Positions 1 through 9,081 of a DNA stretch of 57,520 nt are shown one piece after another (within the stretch, counting starts at the first letter, position 1; every line of letters begins with the position of its first letter). Origin of the DNA: Bacteroidota bacterium (GTDB lineage: Bacteria > Bacteroidota > Bacteroidia > Chitinophagales > UBA8649); assembly GCA_002862745.1 (NCBI GenBank), contig PKDX01000043.1, positions 1 to 57,520 of the forward strand. The letters run 5' to 3'. The notes under the pieces are model-generated. The model worked only from the letters and a program-made list of their open reading frames with translations, did no database searches and was not told the DNA's origin. The translations under genes and the position numbers were made by a program.

Positions 1-1953
1 ATAGAAGATCTGTCCTGAACCTCCGGTGGTTGTTACCGAGATAGCTCCGGTATTTTGTCCGCAGGTATCGCCAGTAATAGATGCATTAGCACTTATAGGA
101 TTAGGGCATGGAGGGGGTGGCCCTGATTGACACAGGGGATCATTAGCCGTTAAGACATTAATGGTAAATGAGTTGTTTGTGGTGTCCCCAATGCCGTTTC
201 CATCGGTTACAATGCCTTCTACAGTGTAACTTCCTGGCGCAATTGGCGTAGACATCGCAGCGACTAAATCTGCATTGATATCACCGAAGTAATTCGTACC
301 AGCTCCGGATAGGAAGATAGTATCTGAGCTACTCGTCCATAACCACTGATATGTCTCTCCTGCAGGCACAACTTCAGAGCCGTCTGTTATTAAAGGAATG
401 CTATTCCCAGGACAATAGTTTATCACAGTGTTCGCGTTGTTTGGACTAATAAGACCTGCAAAGCCTGTGGCAGGGGTGTGCGCTACGACACCTCGCACCA
501 ATAGGGGGTTGGGGAATCCTAAATTGCCCAAATCATCAAAAAGTCCTCCATTGGTATTGGCATTGGTTGCACCTGCCGTGAAAATTTCTGAACTGTAAAA
601 AAGGCCAAGATTATCTACAGTATTGGTTTCTTCAACCATAAAGGCATAGGTCTGTCCTCCATTAAGTGGAACTTGACTTGGAAAGAGTAAATCAAGTCGG
701 ACGACAGGAGTATCCGCCGCTGTAACGATAAAGTCTGCGGTAGTTGAGAGTACATTCGCAGGCAAACCATTGAATGTAGAATAGAGATACCCTCTCACGG
801 TATCTCCGATTTCTAAACTTCCATCAAAGAATGCCTGTATACCCACAGCTTCGCCGGGGACATTCATGAAGTAGTTGTTTCCCAAAATCCCAGCCCCTCC
901 TGCACCAATACCAAGAGAACCTTCTACCTGACTGTTGGATACGGCTTCATCGCGAGCATAGAGACTATCACTTAGAAAGAGTTGTATGCTCGCCGTATCA
1001 TTTTCTGGTACAATGTCATTTTGACTGATGCTTACCTGGAAGGAGGCTTTATATAATTCAATCTGCGCAGGAGGGGAAAACCCGTTGCCCCCATCAGTAT
1101 ACGCTACACTTGCACCAGGTGCAATCGTTGTACTTCCGGACATGGTAGCCGTATATACCGTGTTTCCAGCAAAGTCTGTTACCGTACATGACACATTTAC
1201 ACCGCTGGCATTGTTAATGCCCTGATTTGTTACGAAAAGAGAAGGAAAATAGGTTCCTGCTTGCTCAAAAGGTATAGCTGTATATTCGCTCAAACGGGCC
1301 TGGCTAACGGCCACATCATCTAAGGCAAGATTGCTTACACGGATAGAATCAATTCCTAAAATATATTTATCTGTAGAGTTATTTACAAAGGCAAAAGTTA
1401 CCGTCTGGCCTGCATACGTGTTGAGATTGACTTGTTGTTCAGTCCAAGCTCCAGGAGCTCCAAGGGTTGAGTAAATGGGTGTCGGATTAAAACTTCCAGT
1501 GGTATTACCGGCACTCGTTGATATAAGAACATTGTATCCATCTGGAAATGCCGGATCCAAGGCGATATCTCGCCAAGCAATCTTTAAGTTGCTTCCGGTA
1601 AGGGTAATCGGGGGAGTTATAAGCCAATCGTTGGAAGTGCCGAGAGGACTTATACTGTAGTAAGATGTACTTGTGGCACAGACATTTCCATTTATTGAAA
1701 CAGAGTTAATCCAAGCGTTATTGGTAAAAGTATCAGACAAAGTTATTCCAGCGGGTAAACCTGTCACTGGGTCAACAATTATATTATCAAGGGCAGTATT
1801 TCCGATTAATCCGTCAACATTGAGCACTGTAAATCCTTTACTTGCAAGTGACCCACCGTCAAAGTCTTCTGCATACAACGTTTGTGCACTCGCATGATTA
1901 GGATGTAGTGTGAAGGCTACACAAAGGCCGATAAAGGAGAGGAATCGTTTCAT
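1..1953 (-). CDS. Large secreted adhesin-like protein, N-terminal part (cut by window edge)
   Basis: My own reverse-strand translation stays open for 651 codons from ATG 1953 to the window edge. It opens with a signal peptide (MKRFLSFIGLCVAFTLHPNH, then ASAQ as likely cleavage site). Residues about 27-205 look like a cleaved-adhesin / choice-of-anchor J domain: an early EDFDGG, a central DWLITPPITL, and a closing GIDSIRVSN. Ig/CARDB-like segments follow. Near the edge, CPNPISANASITGDTCG then ISVTTTGGSG resembles the start of SprB-type repeats. Such proteins are normally exported by T9SS using a C-terminal sorting domain, which would lie outside the window. The function of the passenger is unknown; adhesion or surface binding is inference. 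Confidence 0.8.
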   Translation of the reverse strand, partial: MKRFLSFIGLCVAFTLHPNHASAQTLYAEDFDGGSLASKGFTVLNVDGLIGNTALDNIIVDPVTGLPAGITLSDTFTNNAWINSVSINGNVCATSTSYYSISPLGTSNDWLITPPITLTGSNLKIAWRDIALDPAFPDGYNVLISTSAGNTTGSFNPTPIYSTLGAPGAWTEQQVNLNTYAGQTVTFAFVNNSTDKYILGIDSIRVSNLALDDVAVSQARLSEYTAIPFEQAGTYFPSLFVTNQGINNASGVNVSCTVTDFAGNTVYTATMSGSTTIAPGASVAYTDGGNGFSPPAQIELYKASFQVSISQNDIVPENDTASIQLFLSDSLYARDEAVSNSQVEGSLGIGAGGAGILGNNYFMNVPGEAVGIQAFFDGSLEIGDTVRGYLYSTFNGLPANVLSTTADFIVTAADTPVVRLDLLFPSQVPLNGGQTYAFMVEETNTVDNLGLFYSSEIFTAGATNANTNGGLFDDLGNLGFPNPLLVRGVVAHTPATGFAGLISPNNANTVINYCPGNSIPLITDGSEVVPAGETYQWLWTSSSDTIFLSGAGTNYFGDINADLVAAMSTPIAPGSYTVEGIVTDGNGIGDTTNNSFTINVLTANDPLCQSGPPPPCPNPISANASITGDTCGQNTGAISVTTTGGSGQIFY

Positions 1954-2019
1954 AGCTCTAGTTTCAAGTAAGATAAGCAATAGTTGCTATTCTTTAAAAA
2001 AACCAGAAATCTCCTCCGC

Positions 2020-3414
2020 TTAACCGATCATTTTAGATGGATCTACCCAGGCGTCATATTCTTCTGAGGTAAGGTAACCCAGTGCCATAGCCGCCTCCTT
2101 AAGTGTACTTCCTTCGGCATGCGCTTTATTAGCAATTTCGGCTGCCTTATAATATCCAATATGTGGGTTGAGCGCTGTCACAAGCATAAGTGAGTTGTTC
2201 AAGTGCTCTTCAATTCGGTTAGAATTAGGTTGAATGCCTTCGACACAGTTCTTGGCAAACGAAGACGCGGCATCACCAATTAGCCTTGCAGAATGCAAGA
2301 AGTTGTAGACCATCATTGGCTTAAAGACGTTGAGCTCAAAATGACCATTGGAACCGCCAATGTTCAGGGCAACGTCGTTACCTAGCACCTGAGCAGATAC
2401 CATAGTTAGTGCTTCAGATTGGGTTGGATTAACTTTGCCGGGCATAATGGAAGAACCTGGCTCATTGGCAGGTATGGTAATTTCACCAATACCTGAGCGA
2501 GGTCCTGAGGAGAGCATGCGGATATCGTTTCCAATTTTCATTAAGCTTACAGCAATGGTTTTTAATGCACCGTGTGCTTCGACAAGCGCATCATGGGCAG
2601 CAAGCGCTTCAAACTTGTTTTCAGCGGTAACAAAGGGGAGACCAGTCAATTCGGCGATTACATCGGCCACTCGATCAGCATACCCTTCAGGGGTGTTAAT
2701 ACCTGTTCCTACTGCCGTCCCTCCAAGGGCTAATTCTGTAAGATGATCCATTGCATTTTCTAAGGCGATTAACCCATGGTTTAACTGGGAAACATAGCCT
2801 GAGAACTCCTGCCCCAACGTAACTGGCGTCGCATCCATAAAGTGTGTTCGGCCGATTTTAACGACCTCTTTAAAGGCTTCCACCTTTTCCTGGAGGGCAT
2901 TGCGCAATTCGACAAGCCCAGGGATGGTGACTTCCATAAGAAGACTATAGCATGCAATATGCATAGCCGTAGGGAAGGTGTCGTTGGAAGATTGAGATTT
3001 ATTGACGTCATCATTGGGGTGAATAAATTTTTCTTTATCGGTGAGCTTTCCTCCGCGGTGAACGTGGGCCCAATTCGCCACGACTTCATTGACATTCATG
3101 TTGGATTGAGTACCGGAACCCGTTTGCCAAACAACTAGAGGAAATTGATCATCTAAACGGCCACTTAGAATCTCATCGCACGCTTTTCCGATCCATTCGC
3201 ATTTTTCTTGATCTAGCCCTCCAATTTCGCTGTTGGTAATTGCGGCGGCTTTCTTTAATACGGCAAATGCCCGTATAATCTCCATAGGCATAGTATTGAT
3301 ATCTCTTCCAATCGGAAAATTGCTGATGGAGCGTTGGGTTTGAGGCCCCCAATACTTATCAGCCTCTACGTGTACTTCTCCAATGGTATCTTTTTCGATG
3401 CGATATTCACTCAT
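2020..3414 (-). CDS. fumC: Fumarate hydratase, class II
   Basis: Interconverts fumarate and L-malate in the cytosolic TCA cycle. The 464-residue length is normal for class II, iron-independent fumarases. Visible motifs are [11 protein letters not shown] at 100-110, [14 protein letters not shown] at 132-145, [10 protein letters not shown] at 188-197 carrying the catalytic-region His, and the superfamily signature [13 protein letters not shown] at 320-332. Starts at ATG 3414, only 20 bp after the stop of the enoyl-CoA hydratase on the same strand, so the two are probably co-transcribed. With the methylmalonyl-CoA mutase next door it forms a succinate/fumarate/malate-linked neighbourhood. No odd residues seen. 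Confidence 0.97.
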   Translation of the reverse strand: MSEYRIEKDTIGEVHVEADKYWGPQTQRSISNFPIGRDINTMPMEIIRAFAVLKKAAAITNSEIGGLDQEKCEWIGKACDEILSGRLDDQFPLVVWQTGSGTQSNMNVNEVVANWAHVHRGGKLTDKEKFIHPNDDVNKSQSSNDTFPTAMHIACYSLLMEVTIPGLVELRNALQEKVEAFKEVVKIGRTHFMDATPVTLGQEFSGYVSQLNHGLIALENAMDHLTELALGGTAVGTGINTPEGYADRVADVIAELTGLPFVTAENKFEALAAHDALVEAHGALKTIAVSLMKIGNDIRMLSSGPRSGIGEITIPANEPGSSIMPGKVNPTQSEALTMVSAQVLGNDVALNIGGSNGHFELNVFKPMMVYNFLHSARLIGDAASSFAKNCVEGIQPNSNRIEEHLNNSLMLVTALNPHIGYYKAAEIANKAHAEGSTLKEAAMALGYLTSEEYDAWVDPSKMIG

Positions 3415-3434
3415 GATTTATACGTCTTAATGAT

Positions 3435-4217
3435 TTATTGTCCTTTAAATGAGGCTTTTCTTTTTTCTAAAAAGGCGGATGCTCCTTCTTTAAAATCTTC
3501 AGTTGCAGTGCACGCGCCAAATCGTTTGGCCTCTTCATGATAGCCATTAAGACCCTCGTCATAGAACGCATTAGCACATTGAATCACATGGTCTATGGCA
3601 AGAGGTGCCTTCGTAGTAATAGTAGCTAATAGCGATTGTGCTTTTTCCATCGCAGAGGCTTTATCCTCTTCAACGTAATTGACTAATCCTAGTGACAATG
3701 CGGTTGACGCGGGAATGATTTCAGCAGTCATAAGGTACTCTAGGCCCTTACCCTTTCCAATAAGATGTAACAGGCGTTGACTTCCTCCGTAGCCAGGGAT
3801 TAGTCCAAGATTTACTTCGGGTTGGCCAAACTTTGCATTGGATGTGGCAATTCGCATGTGACAAGCCATAGCAAGTTCGCACCCTCCACCCAAGGCAAAT
3901 CCATTTACTACGGCAATTACAGGCTTGCTGCAATGTTCAATAAGGGAAAAAACACCCTGCCCCTTTAAGGCGAAAGCCTCACCGTCTTTTGCTTCAAGAT
4001 TTTGAAATTCGGTGATGTCTGCACCTGCGGCAAATGCTCTCTCGCCCTCTCCGGTTAGAATAACTCCTTGAACGGAAGCATCTCCCTCAATCGATCGAAA
4101 AGTGTCTTCGAGGGCTTGGATCACTTCTTTGTTAAGGGCATTTAGGCTCTTGGGGCGGTTTAAGGTGATCGCTTTTACATTTCCCTGTTGTTCAATTCGC
4201 AGTACATCCATACTCAT
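3435..4217 (-). CDS. Enoyl-CoA hydratase (crotonase family)
   Basis: Predicted to hydrate trans-2-enoyl-CoA to 3-hydroxyacyl-CoA in fatty-acid or amino-acid catabolism. The 260 residues match short crotonases. The oxyanion-hole segments are AGADI at 64-68 and the glycines of GFALGGGCELA at 106-116. Both catalytic glutamates are present 20 residues apart (Glu114 in GCELA, Glu134 in GQPEV), as in rat mitochondrial hydratase. It ends in the family-typical FLEKRKASFKGQ. It is first in a two-gene minus-strand unit with fumC and diverges from mutA across 38 bp. A TATCTTTA box (4232-4239, minus) upstream resembles the Bacteroidota -7 element. The precise acyl substrate cannot be told from sequence. 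Confidence 0.93.
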   Translation of the reverse strand: MSMDVLRIEQQGNVKAITLNRPKSLNALNKEVIQALEDTFRSIEGDASVQGVILTGEGERAFAAGADITEFQNLEAKDGEAFALKGQGVFSLIEHCSKPVIAVVNGFALGGGCELAMACHMRIATSNAKFGQPEVNLGLIPGYGGSQRLLHLIGKGKGLEYLMTAEIIPASTALSLGLVNYVEEDKASAMEKAQSLLATITTKAPLAIDHVIQCANAFYDEGLNGYHEEAKRFGACTATEDFKEGASAFLEKRKASFKGQ

Positions 4218-4255
4218 ACACCGATTTTCAGTAAAGATAGTGTTAAATTCAAGGT

Positions 4256-5245
4256 ATGGACCGCAAAGATCCTTCTGTTCAATCTGATTTGTTCTCCAAG
4301 TGGTTTGCTAGAGCAGACAAAGAGTTAAAGGGCGATGCAAAAAATCGGCAGAACATCCGAATGGATGCAGGCTGGCAGACTAAGGCACTTGGAATATCTA
4401 ATGATACAATATCCTCATTAGGGGAATTGTCAACCAATGAATGGTCCATTGGAGATGACTATAAAGTAGGGGATAACGGAGCGCTCAACAGAACACTTCT
4501 TGAAGACTTAATGACAGGACTTGAATCGCCTACGATTCACCTGAACAAGGAAAATTCTCTTGCTTTTCTAGAAGAAATTTCCCTTCCACACATCCAACTT
4601 CACCTAAGAGATGAGGGAGTTGGACTTAGTGAGCAGTTTGCTCAAAAGCTAAGTCAACATCACGGCGCATGGTCGGGTTCATATTCCGTGACTCGGGAAA
4701 GTAATGTTGCTAGTAGCGATACATTTCCAGACAATGTGTGGCCGGCAGTGGTCCTTGAGACAGCTCTAGGTGGAAGGCAATCATTTGCCTTAACATGGTC
4801 TGCTGTAAGCAGGGTGTTAGACAGACATGGGCGAATCGTCCTCGACCGACCAATCGACCTAGACTTCTATCGTAACGCTTCATGGAATCGAGCCCTTCTC
4901 TATCTGGCTAAGGAAACCTTTGGCGAGGAAAGCCTAGTAATCCATCAATATGTCTTGGACAAAGACTTCGAGGGTATTCGTCAAGAGGATGCCTTGATTC
5001 GTTCTTCGGTAATGGCCCTCTCTTCAATCCTATCTGGTGCAAAATTGTTACGACTCTGTCCAACGCGCTGGAGAGAAGATGCTAATTTTAGACGGCTTGC
5101 TCGAAATATTCAATTGTTGTTGCGGCATGAGTCAAACCTCGGCCAGTGGCCAGATATTCTGACAGGTAGTCATACTGTGGACGCCTTAGTCTGGGATTTG
5201 ATCAGCATGGCTAATGTTAAACCTTCTCTGCCCAATGACAAATAG
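4256..5245 (+). CDS. mutA: Methylmalonyl-CoA mutase small subunit, reduced form
   Basis: Non-catalytic partner of the mutase that converts (R)-methylmalonyl-CoA to succinyl-CoA. The N-terminus has the family pattern [15 protein letters not shown], and the C-terminal part [20 protein letters not shown] followed by [13 protein letters not shown] corresponds to the usual end of the TIM-barrel portion. At 329 residues it is much shorter than the roughly 450-620 residues usual for MutA, and no B12-like domain follows. The stop overlaps the mutB start by 11 bp, so the two are translationally linked. Possible readings are a minimal structural subunit or a decaying gene; the intact frame and coupled layout favour the former. 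ATG 4256 is the chosen start; no good promoter seen. Confidence 0.85.
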   Translation: MDRKDPSVQSDLFSKWFARADKELKGDAKNRQNIRMDAGWQTKALGISNDTISSLGELSTNEWSIGDDYKVGDNGALNRTLLEDLMTGLESPTIHLNKENSLAFLEEISLPHIQLHLRDEGVGLSEQFAQKLSQHHGAWSGSYSVTRESNVASSDTFPDNVWPAVVLETALGGRQSFALTWSAVSRVLDRHGRIVLDRPIDLDFYRNASWNRALLYLAKETFGEESLVIHQYVLDKDFEGIRQEDALIRSSVMALSSILSGAKLLRLCPTRWREDANFRRLARNIQLLLRHESNLGQWPDILTGSHTVDALVWDLISMANVKPSLPNDK

Positions 5246-7217
5246 AATACAGGCTCCTGGTATTTTCCCTTATCGTAGAGGTCCTTATGCATCGATGTAT
5301 TTGGGTAGGCCATGGACAATCCGTCAGTATGCAGGTTTTTCTACCGCCGAAGCTTCGAATGCCTTTTACAGAAAAAACTTAGCCGCAGGTCAAAAGGGCC
5401 TTTCTGTAGCTTTTGACTTGCCCACTCACCGAGGATATGATTCAGACCATCCGAGGGTTTCGGGCGATGTGGGTATGGCAGGAGTAGCCATTGATAGTGT
5501 AGAGGATATGAAAATATTATTTGATGGAATTCCTCTAGACACCATGTCGGTATCGATGACAATGAATGGGGCGGTAATTCCAATCATGGCATTTTACATC
5601 GTAGCTGCCGAGGAAAGTGGTGTTGACCAGGCCAAGCTTGCAGGGACCATCCAAAATGATATTCTGAAGGAGTTTATGGTGCGTAACACCTATATCTATC
5701 CGCCGCGTCCTAGCATGCGCATTATATCCGACATCTTTCAATATACGTCGGCCCATATGCCGAAATTTAACTCCATATCTATTTCAGGATATCACATGCA
5801 AGAAGCAGGTGCTAGCACAGCCCTTGAATTGGCCTATACCATTGCCGATGGTCTAGAATACATTCGAACAGGACTTCAGGCAGGACTAGATATTGACGCT
5901 TTTGCACCAAGACTTTCCTTTTTCTGGGGAATAGGAATGGACTTTGTAAGTGAAGTGGCAAAGCTTCGAACAGGACGTGAGATCTGGGCACAACGCGTTA
6001 AATCCTTTGATCCAAAGAACAGTAAATCGATGCTTCTAAGAACGCATTGTCAGACTTCAGGATGGAGCCTCACAGAACAAGATCCCTACAATAATATTGG
6101 ACGGACGACCATCGAAGCGCTTGCCGCATTGTTTGGAGGAACGCAATCTCTTCATACCAATTCGTTTGACGAGGCCATCGCCTTACCTACCCCTTTCTCT
6201 GCAGAAATCGCAAGAAACACACAAAAACAATTGCAATCAGACCATGGTCTATTACAGTTTATTGATGGTCTTGGTGGAAGCACGGTGATTGAAGAAAGAA
6301 CAGAAGCCTTAATGGCCGAAGCCAATGCCTTAATTGATGAAATTGAAGAGGCAGGGGGTATGACAAAAGCCATTGAACAAGGCATTCCAAAACAACGAAT
6401 TGAAGCGTCTGCAGCAGCAAAGCAAGCTCGAATTGATGCTGGCGAGGATAAGATAATTGGCGTTAATACATTTACTACTGGGCGTTCACAAGAATCCTTT
6501 GATGTGCTCTCCGTCGATGCAGTTACTGTCAGACAAGGTCAAGTATCTCGTTTACAACTGATAAAAGATAGTCGGGACCAAGAAGCGGTAAACAATATTC
6601 TTGATGCCATACGAAAGGCCTGTGATGATGGTAATAATCTATTGGAGCTCGCTATAGACGCAGCTCGTCTTCGGGCAACCTTAGGAGAGATTTCCGAGGC
6701 CATGGAATCATCATTTACTCGATATACTCCGAAAAGTGCCCTAATTTCAGGGGTATATGCAAAGCAAATGACAAGTAAGGAGAGCTTTCAAAAAGCCCGT
6801 GAAGCAGTTTCAGGTTTTGCAATGGAGGCAGGAAGACAGCCGAGAATTCTCATTTGTAAAATGGGTCAAGATGGCCATGACCGAGGTGCAAAGGTTATTG
6901 CCACAGGGTTTGCCGATCTAGGATTTGATGTGGATGTCGGACCACTATTCCAAACGCCTGAAGAAGCAGCTCGTCAAGCTATTGATAATGATGTTCACTT
7001 CTTAGGAGTGAGTAGTTTGGCTGGAGGTCATAAGACCCTAATCCCAAAACTTATTGAGATTCTAAGGCAGCAAGGCGGGGGTGAAATTAAGGTGATTGCA
7101 GGTGGCGTTATCCCTTCGAAGGATTATCAGGCATTGTATGACGCGGGGGTTGCCTTGGTTTTTGGTCCGGGTACTAAGCTTGCCGAAGCCGCCATTGAAA
7201 TTTTAGGCGGAGAATAA
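5235..7217 (+). CDS. mutB: Methylmalonyl-CoA mutase large (catalytic) subunit
   Basis: Adenosylcobalamin-dependent isomerase making succinyl-CoA from methylmalonyl-CoA. The start ATG 5235 (MTNRIQAPG) is preferred over ATG 5214, which would overlap mutA by 32 bp. The protein is 660 residues, shorter than the usual 710-730: the leading segment before the RGPxxxMY region is missing. Retained hallmarks are [11 protein letters not shown] (Tyr32), [10 protein letters not shown], and a C-terminal B12-binding domain with [10 protein letters not shown], where His548 is the expected lower cobalt ligand. The normally conserved DPxGGSYxxE is changed to [10 protein letters not shown], with Pro and Tyr lost. 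The gene ends 1 bp before the convergent SDR, and meaB lies close by, as expected for the mutase repair GTPase. Confidence 0.94.
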   Translation: MTNRIQAPGIFPYRRGPYASMYLGRPWTIRQYAGFSTAEASNAFYRKNLAAGQKGLSVAFDLPTHRGYDSDHPRVSGDVGMAGVAIDSVEDMKILFDGIPLDTMSVSMTMNGAVIPIMAFYIVAAEESGVDQAKLAGTIQNDILKEFMVRNTYIYPPRPSMRIISDIFQYTSAHMPKFNSISISGYHMQEAGASTALELAYTIADGLEYIRTGLQAGLDIDAFAPRLSFFWGIGMDFVSEVAKLRTGREIWAQRVKSFDPKNSKSMLLRTHCQTSGWSLTEQDPYNNIGRTTIEALAALFGGTQSLHTNSFDEAIALPTPFSAEIARNTQKQLQSDHGLLQFIDGLGGSTVIEERTEALMAEANALIDEIEEAGGMTKAIEQGIPKQRIEASAAAKQARIDAGEDKIIGVNTFTTGRSQESFDVLSVDAVTVRQGQVSRLQLIKDSRDQEAVNNILDAIRKACDDGNNLLELAIDAARLRATLGEISEAMESSFTRYTPKSALISGVYAKQMTSKESFQKAREAVSGFAMEAGRQPRILICKMGQDGHDRGAKVIATGFADLGFDVDVGPLFQTPEEAARQAIDNDVHFLGVSSLAGGHKTLIPKLIEILRQQGGGEIKVIAGGVIPSKDYQALYDAGVALVFGPGTKLAEAAIEILGGE

Positions 7218-7218
7218 A

Positions 7219-7977
7219 CTAGTCCTTGATGGTGTGGTAGGCATTAGCTTGTGCAGTGGCTGTCATGACCACTTCATTCAAACAGACATGTTTGGGTAAA
7301 TTGAGTAGGTAGAGAACCACACCCGCTACATCTTCAGCAACTAAAGGTTGAAATCCATGATATACCTTTTGGGCCAATTCTTTATCGCCTTTGAACCGAA
7401 CTTCTGAAAACTCGGTTTCCACCATGCCAGGCGAAACGGCACTTACTTTAATACCTAGAGGCAGAAGATCGATACGCAAGGATTTTGTCAATGACCGCAC
7501 CGCAGCCTTTGTGGCGCAATAGACATGCCCTCCAGCGTAGGATTCCATACCTGCTATGGAGGCAATGTTAATGATGTGGGGATGATCAGAAACTTTGAGT
7601 TTATGCAAAATGCCGTGGGTTACGGTGAGAAGTCCTGTCACATTGGTAGTAAGCATAGTATCCCAATCTTCAGGTTGGCTTTCTTGGAAAGGTCCTTTCC
7701 CAAGGGCAAGGCCAGCATTGTTGATTACAGCATCAATGGCACGGGTATCCGGTAAGGAGTTAATCGCCTCGATAGTTGCCTTTCGATCTTGAATATCAAA
7801 GGCAAGCGTGGTACAATCGACATTATAAAGAGTTGTGATTTCTTCCTTAAGGGCAGCTAGTCGATTCTCTCGTCGACCCGTTAGGATAACATCATATCCA
7901 TTGGCGGCTAGTGTTGTAGCACATGCTGAACCAATGCCAGCAGTTGCTCCAGTAATTAAAACGTTTCGTTTGCCCAT
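7219..7977 (-). CDS. SDR-family oxidoreductase, YdfG-like
   Basis: NAD(P)-dependent short-chain dehydrogenase of 252 residues. The cofactor motif is TGATAGIG at 9-16, the structural NNAG is at 86-89, and the catalytic triad is Ser140, Tyr153, Lys157 (YCATK). The stretch VETEFSEVRFKGD around 186-198 is characteristic of YdfG-type NADP-dependent 3-hydroxy acid / serine dehydrogenases, so that substrate class is the best guess. It sits convergent to mutB with a 1-bp gap and divergent from meaB. A role in 3-hydroxypropionate or 3-hydroxyisobutyrate handling next to the mutase would fit but is inference. Confidence 0.88.
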   Translation of the reverse strand: MGKRNVLITGATAGIGSACATTLAANGYDVILTGRRENRLAALKEEITTLYNVDCTTLAFDIQDRKATIEAINSLPDTRAIDAVINNAGLALGKGPFQESQPEDWDTMLTTNVTGLLTVTHGILHKLKVSDHPHIINIASIAGMESYAGGHVYCATKAAVRSLTKSLRIDLLPLGIKVSAVSPGMVETEFSEVRFKGDKELAQKVYHGFQPLVAEDVAGVVLYLLNLPKHVCLNEVVMTATAQANAYHTIKD

Positions 7978-7991
7978 AACTCTAGTTTTTC

Positions 7992-8009
7992 AAAGTGAAA
8001 ATACACTTT
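7992..8009. repeat. Small inverted repeat between SDR gene and meaB
   Basis: AAAGTG, six-base spacer AAAATA, then CACTTT, in the 106-bp divergent intergenic region. It overlaps a minus-strand -7-like box, TCACTTTG. It could be an operator for the SDR gene or chance in AT-rich DNA. Confidence 0.3.
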
Positions 8010-8083
8010 CAGGATAGCTTGATTTTTAGGGTGCAAGAGCTGGGATTAAGGTTTGGCGTAAAATAGCGACCTTTACTTAAGGA

Positions 8084-9079
8084 ATGCATCCTATGCAGTA
8101 TAATGTTTCAGATTGGATTACACGGCTTTTAGAAGGGGATCGTGCGGCATTAAGCAAGACGATTTCCTATGTAGAAAGTCAACGTCAAGACCATAGGGAA
8201 TTCGCTTTGGAAGTTATGCAAGGCCTTTCTACCAATGCGCCCGATGAGGATTGTCACCGGCTTGGCTTCACAGGAAGTCCGGGTGTTGGGAAAAGCACCC
8301 TCATTAATGCCTTTGCCCAAGATTTTTTAGCAAACAATCCTCAATCCAAGCTGGCTATATTGACCATTGATCCAAGTAGCCATCGACATGGCGGAAGTAT
8401 TCTTGGAGATAAGTCTCGAATGCCTGATATCGCCACTGATCCTCGCGTCTTTGTAAGGCCAAGTCCCTCATCGGGTGCTTTAGGAGGCGTTAATCGAAAT
8501 ACTGCTTTAGTCATGCAGTTGCTCTATCTCGTAGGCTATAAAGAACTATGGATTGAGTCCGTGGGTGTTGGTCAAAGTGAGGTCTCAATTGCTGACTTGG
8601 CGGACACCTTGCTTTATCTCACGCAGGCAGAGGCGGGAGACGGTTTACAAGGGATAAAACGAGGAGTGGTTGAAACCGCCGATATTGTAGTATTTACTAA
8701 AATAGATGATCAAGATGATGGCTTGAGCCGAGAGGTAATGCGCCAATGGAAGCAGGCCATGTCCTTACACCAACACGAATCTGCGGGATGGGATATTCCT
8801 CTTGTAAGAACTTCAGCCAATAGTCGTTTAGGGCTTGATAGGCTGAGCTCTTCAGTTTCTCAGTTTATTCAGCACCAATTCAAGGGAGGCTTCAAAGAAG
8901 CTCGCCGCAATCGACAACGCAAAGCTAGAATTCGTGGCCTTGCAGAAGCTGCCTTACTTCGGCAGTTTTGGGAGCACCCAGCTGTAGCTAAATCTATTGA
9001 GGCAATTAGCCGTTCAACCCTATCCGAAGAGGCTATGCACAAGGAAGTCCTAACCTTGATTCAGCAATTTAAGGATTAG
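8084..9079 (+). CDS. meaB: Methylmalonyl-CoA mutase-associated GTPase MeaB
   Basis: G3E-family P-loop GTPase that protects and reloads adenosylcobalamin in methylmalonyl-CoA mutase. The 331 residues fit the family. The Walker A motif is GSPGVGKST at 64-72, followed by TIDPSSHRHGGSILGDKSRM near 97-116, the switch-like ESVGVGQSE, and the guanine-specificity segment TKID. Start ATG 8084 is chosen; ATG 8093 (MQYNVSD) is also possible. The location 0.9 kb from mutAB strongly supports the MeaB rather than an arginine-kinase (ArgK) reading. It ends 2 bp from the convergent permease gene. Confidence 0.95.
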   Translation: MHPMQYNVSDWITRLLEGDRAALSKTISYVESQRQDHREFALEVMQGLSTNAPDEDCHRLGFTGSPGVGKSTLINAFAQDFLANNPQSKLAILTIDPSSHRHGGSILGDKSRMPDIATDPRVFVRPSPSSGALGGVNRNTALVMQLLYLVGYKELWIESVGVGQSEVSIADLADTLLYLTQAEAGDGLQGIKRGVVETADIVVFTKIDDQDDGLSREVMRQWKQAMSLHQHESAGWDIPLVRTSANSRLGLDRLSSSVSQFIQHQFKGGFKEARRNRQRKARIRGLAEAALLRQFWEHPAVAKSIEAISRSTLSEEAMHKEVLTLIQQFKD

Positions 9080-9081
9080 CC

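Noticed and set aside
1954-2019. Intrinsic terminator for fumC in the T-rich stretch
   Set aside because: A run of seven T follows on the minus strand, but the preceding hairpin is only three or four base pairs, too weak to call.
2435-2746. 103-codon open frame on plus opposite fumC
   Set aside because: Antisense shadow of a highly conserved enzyme gene.
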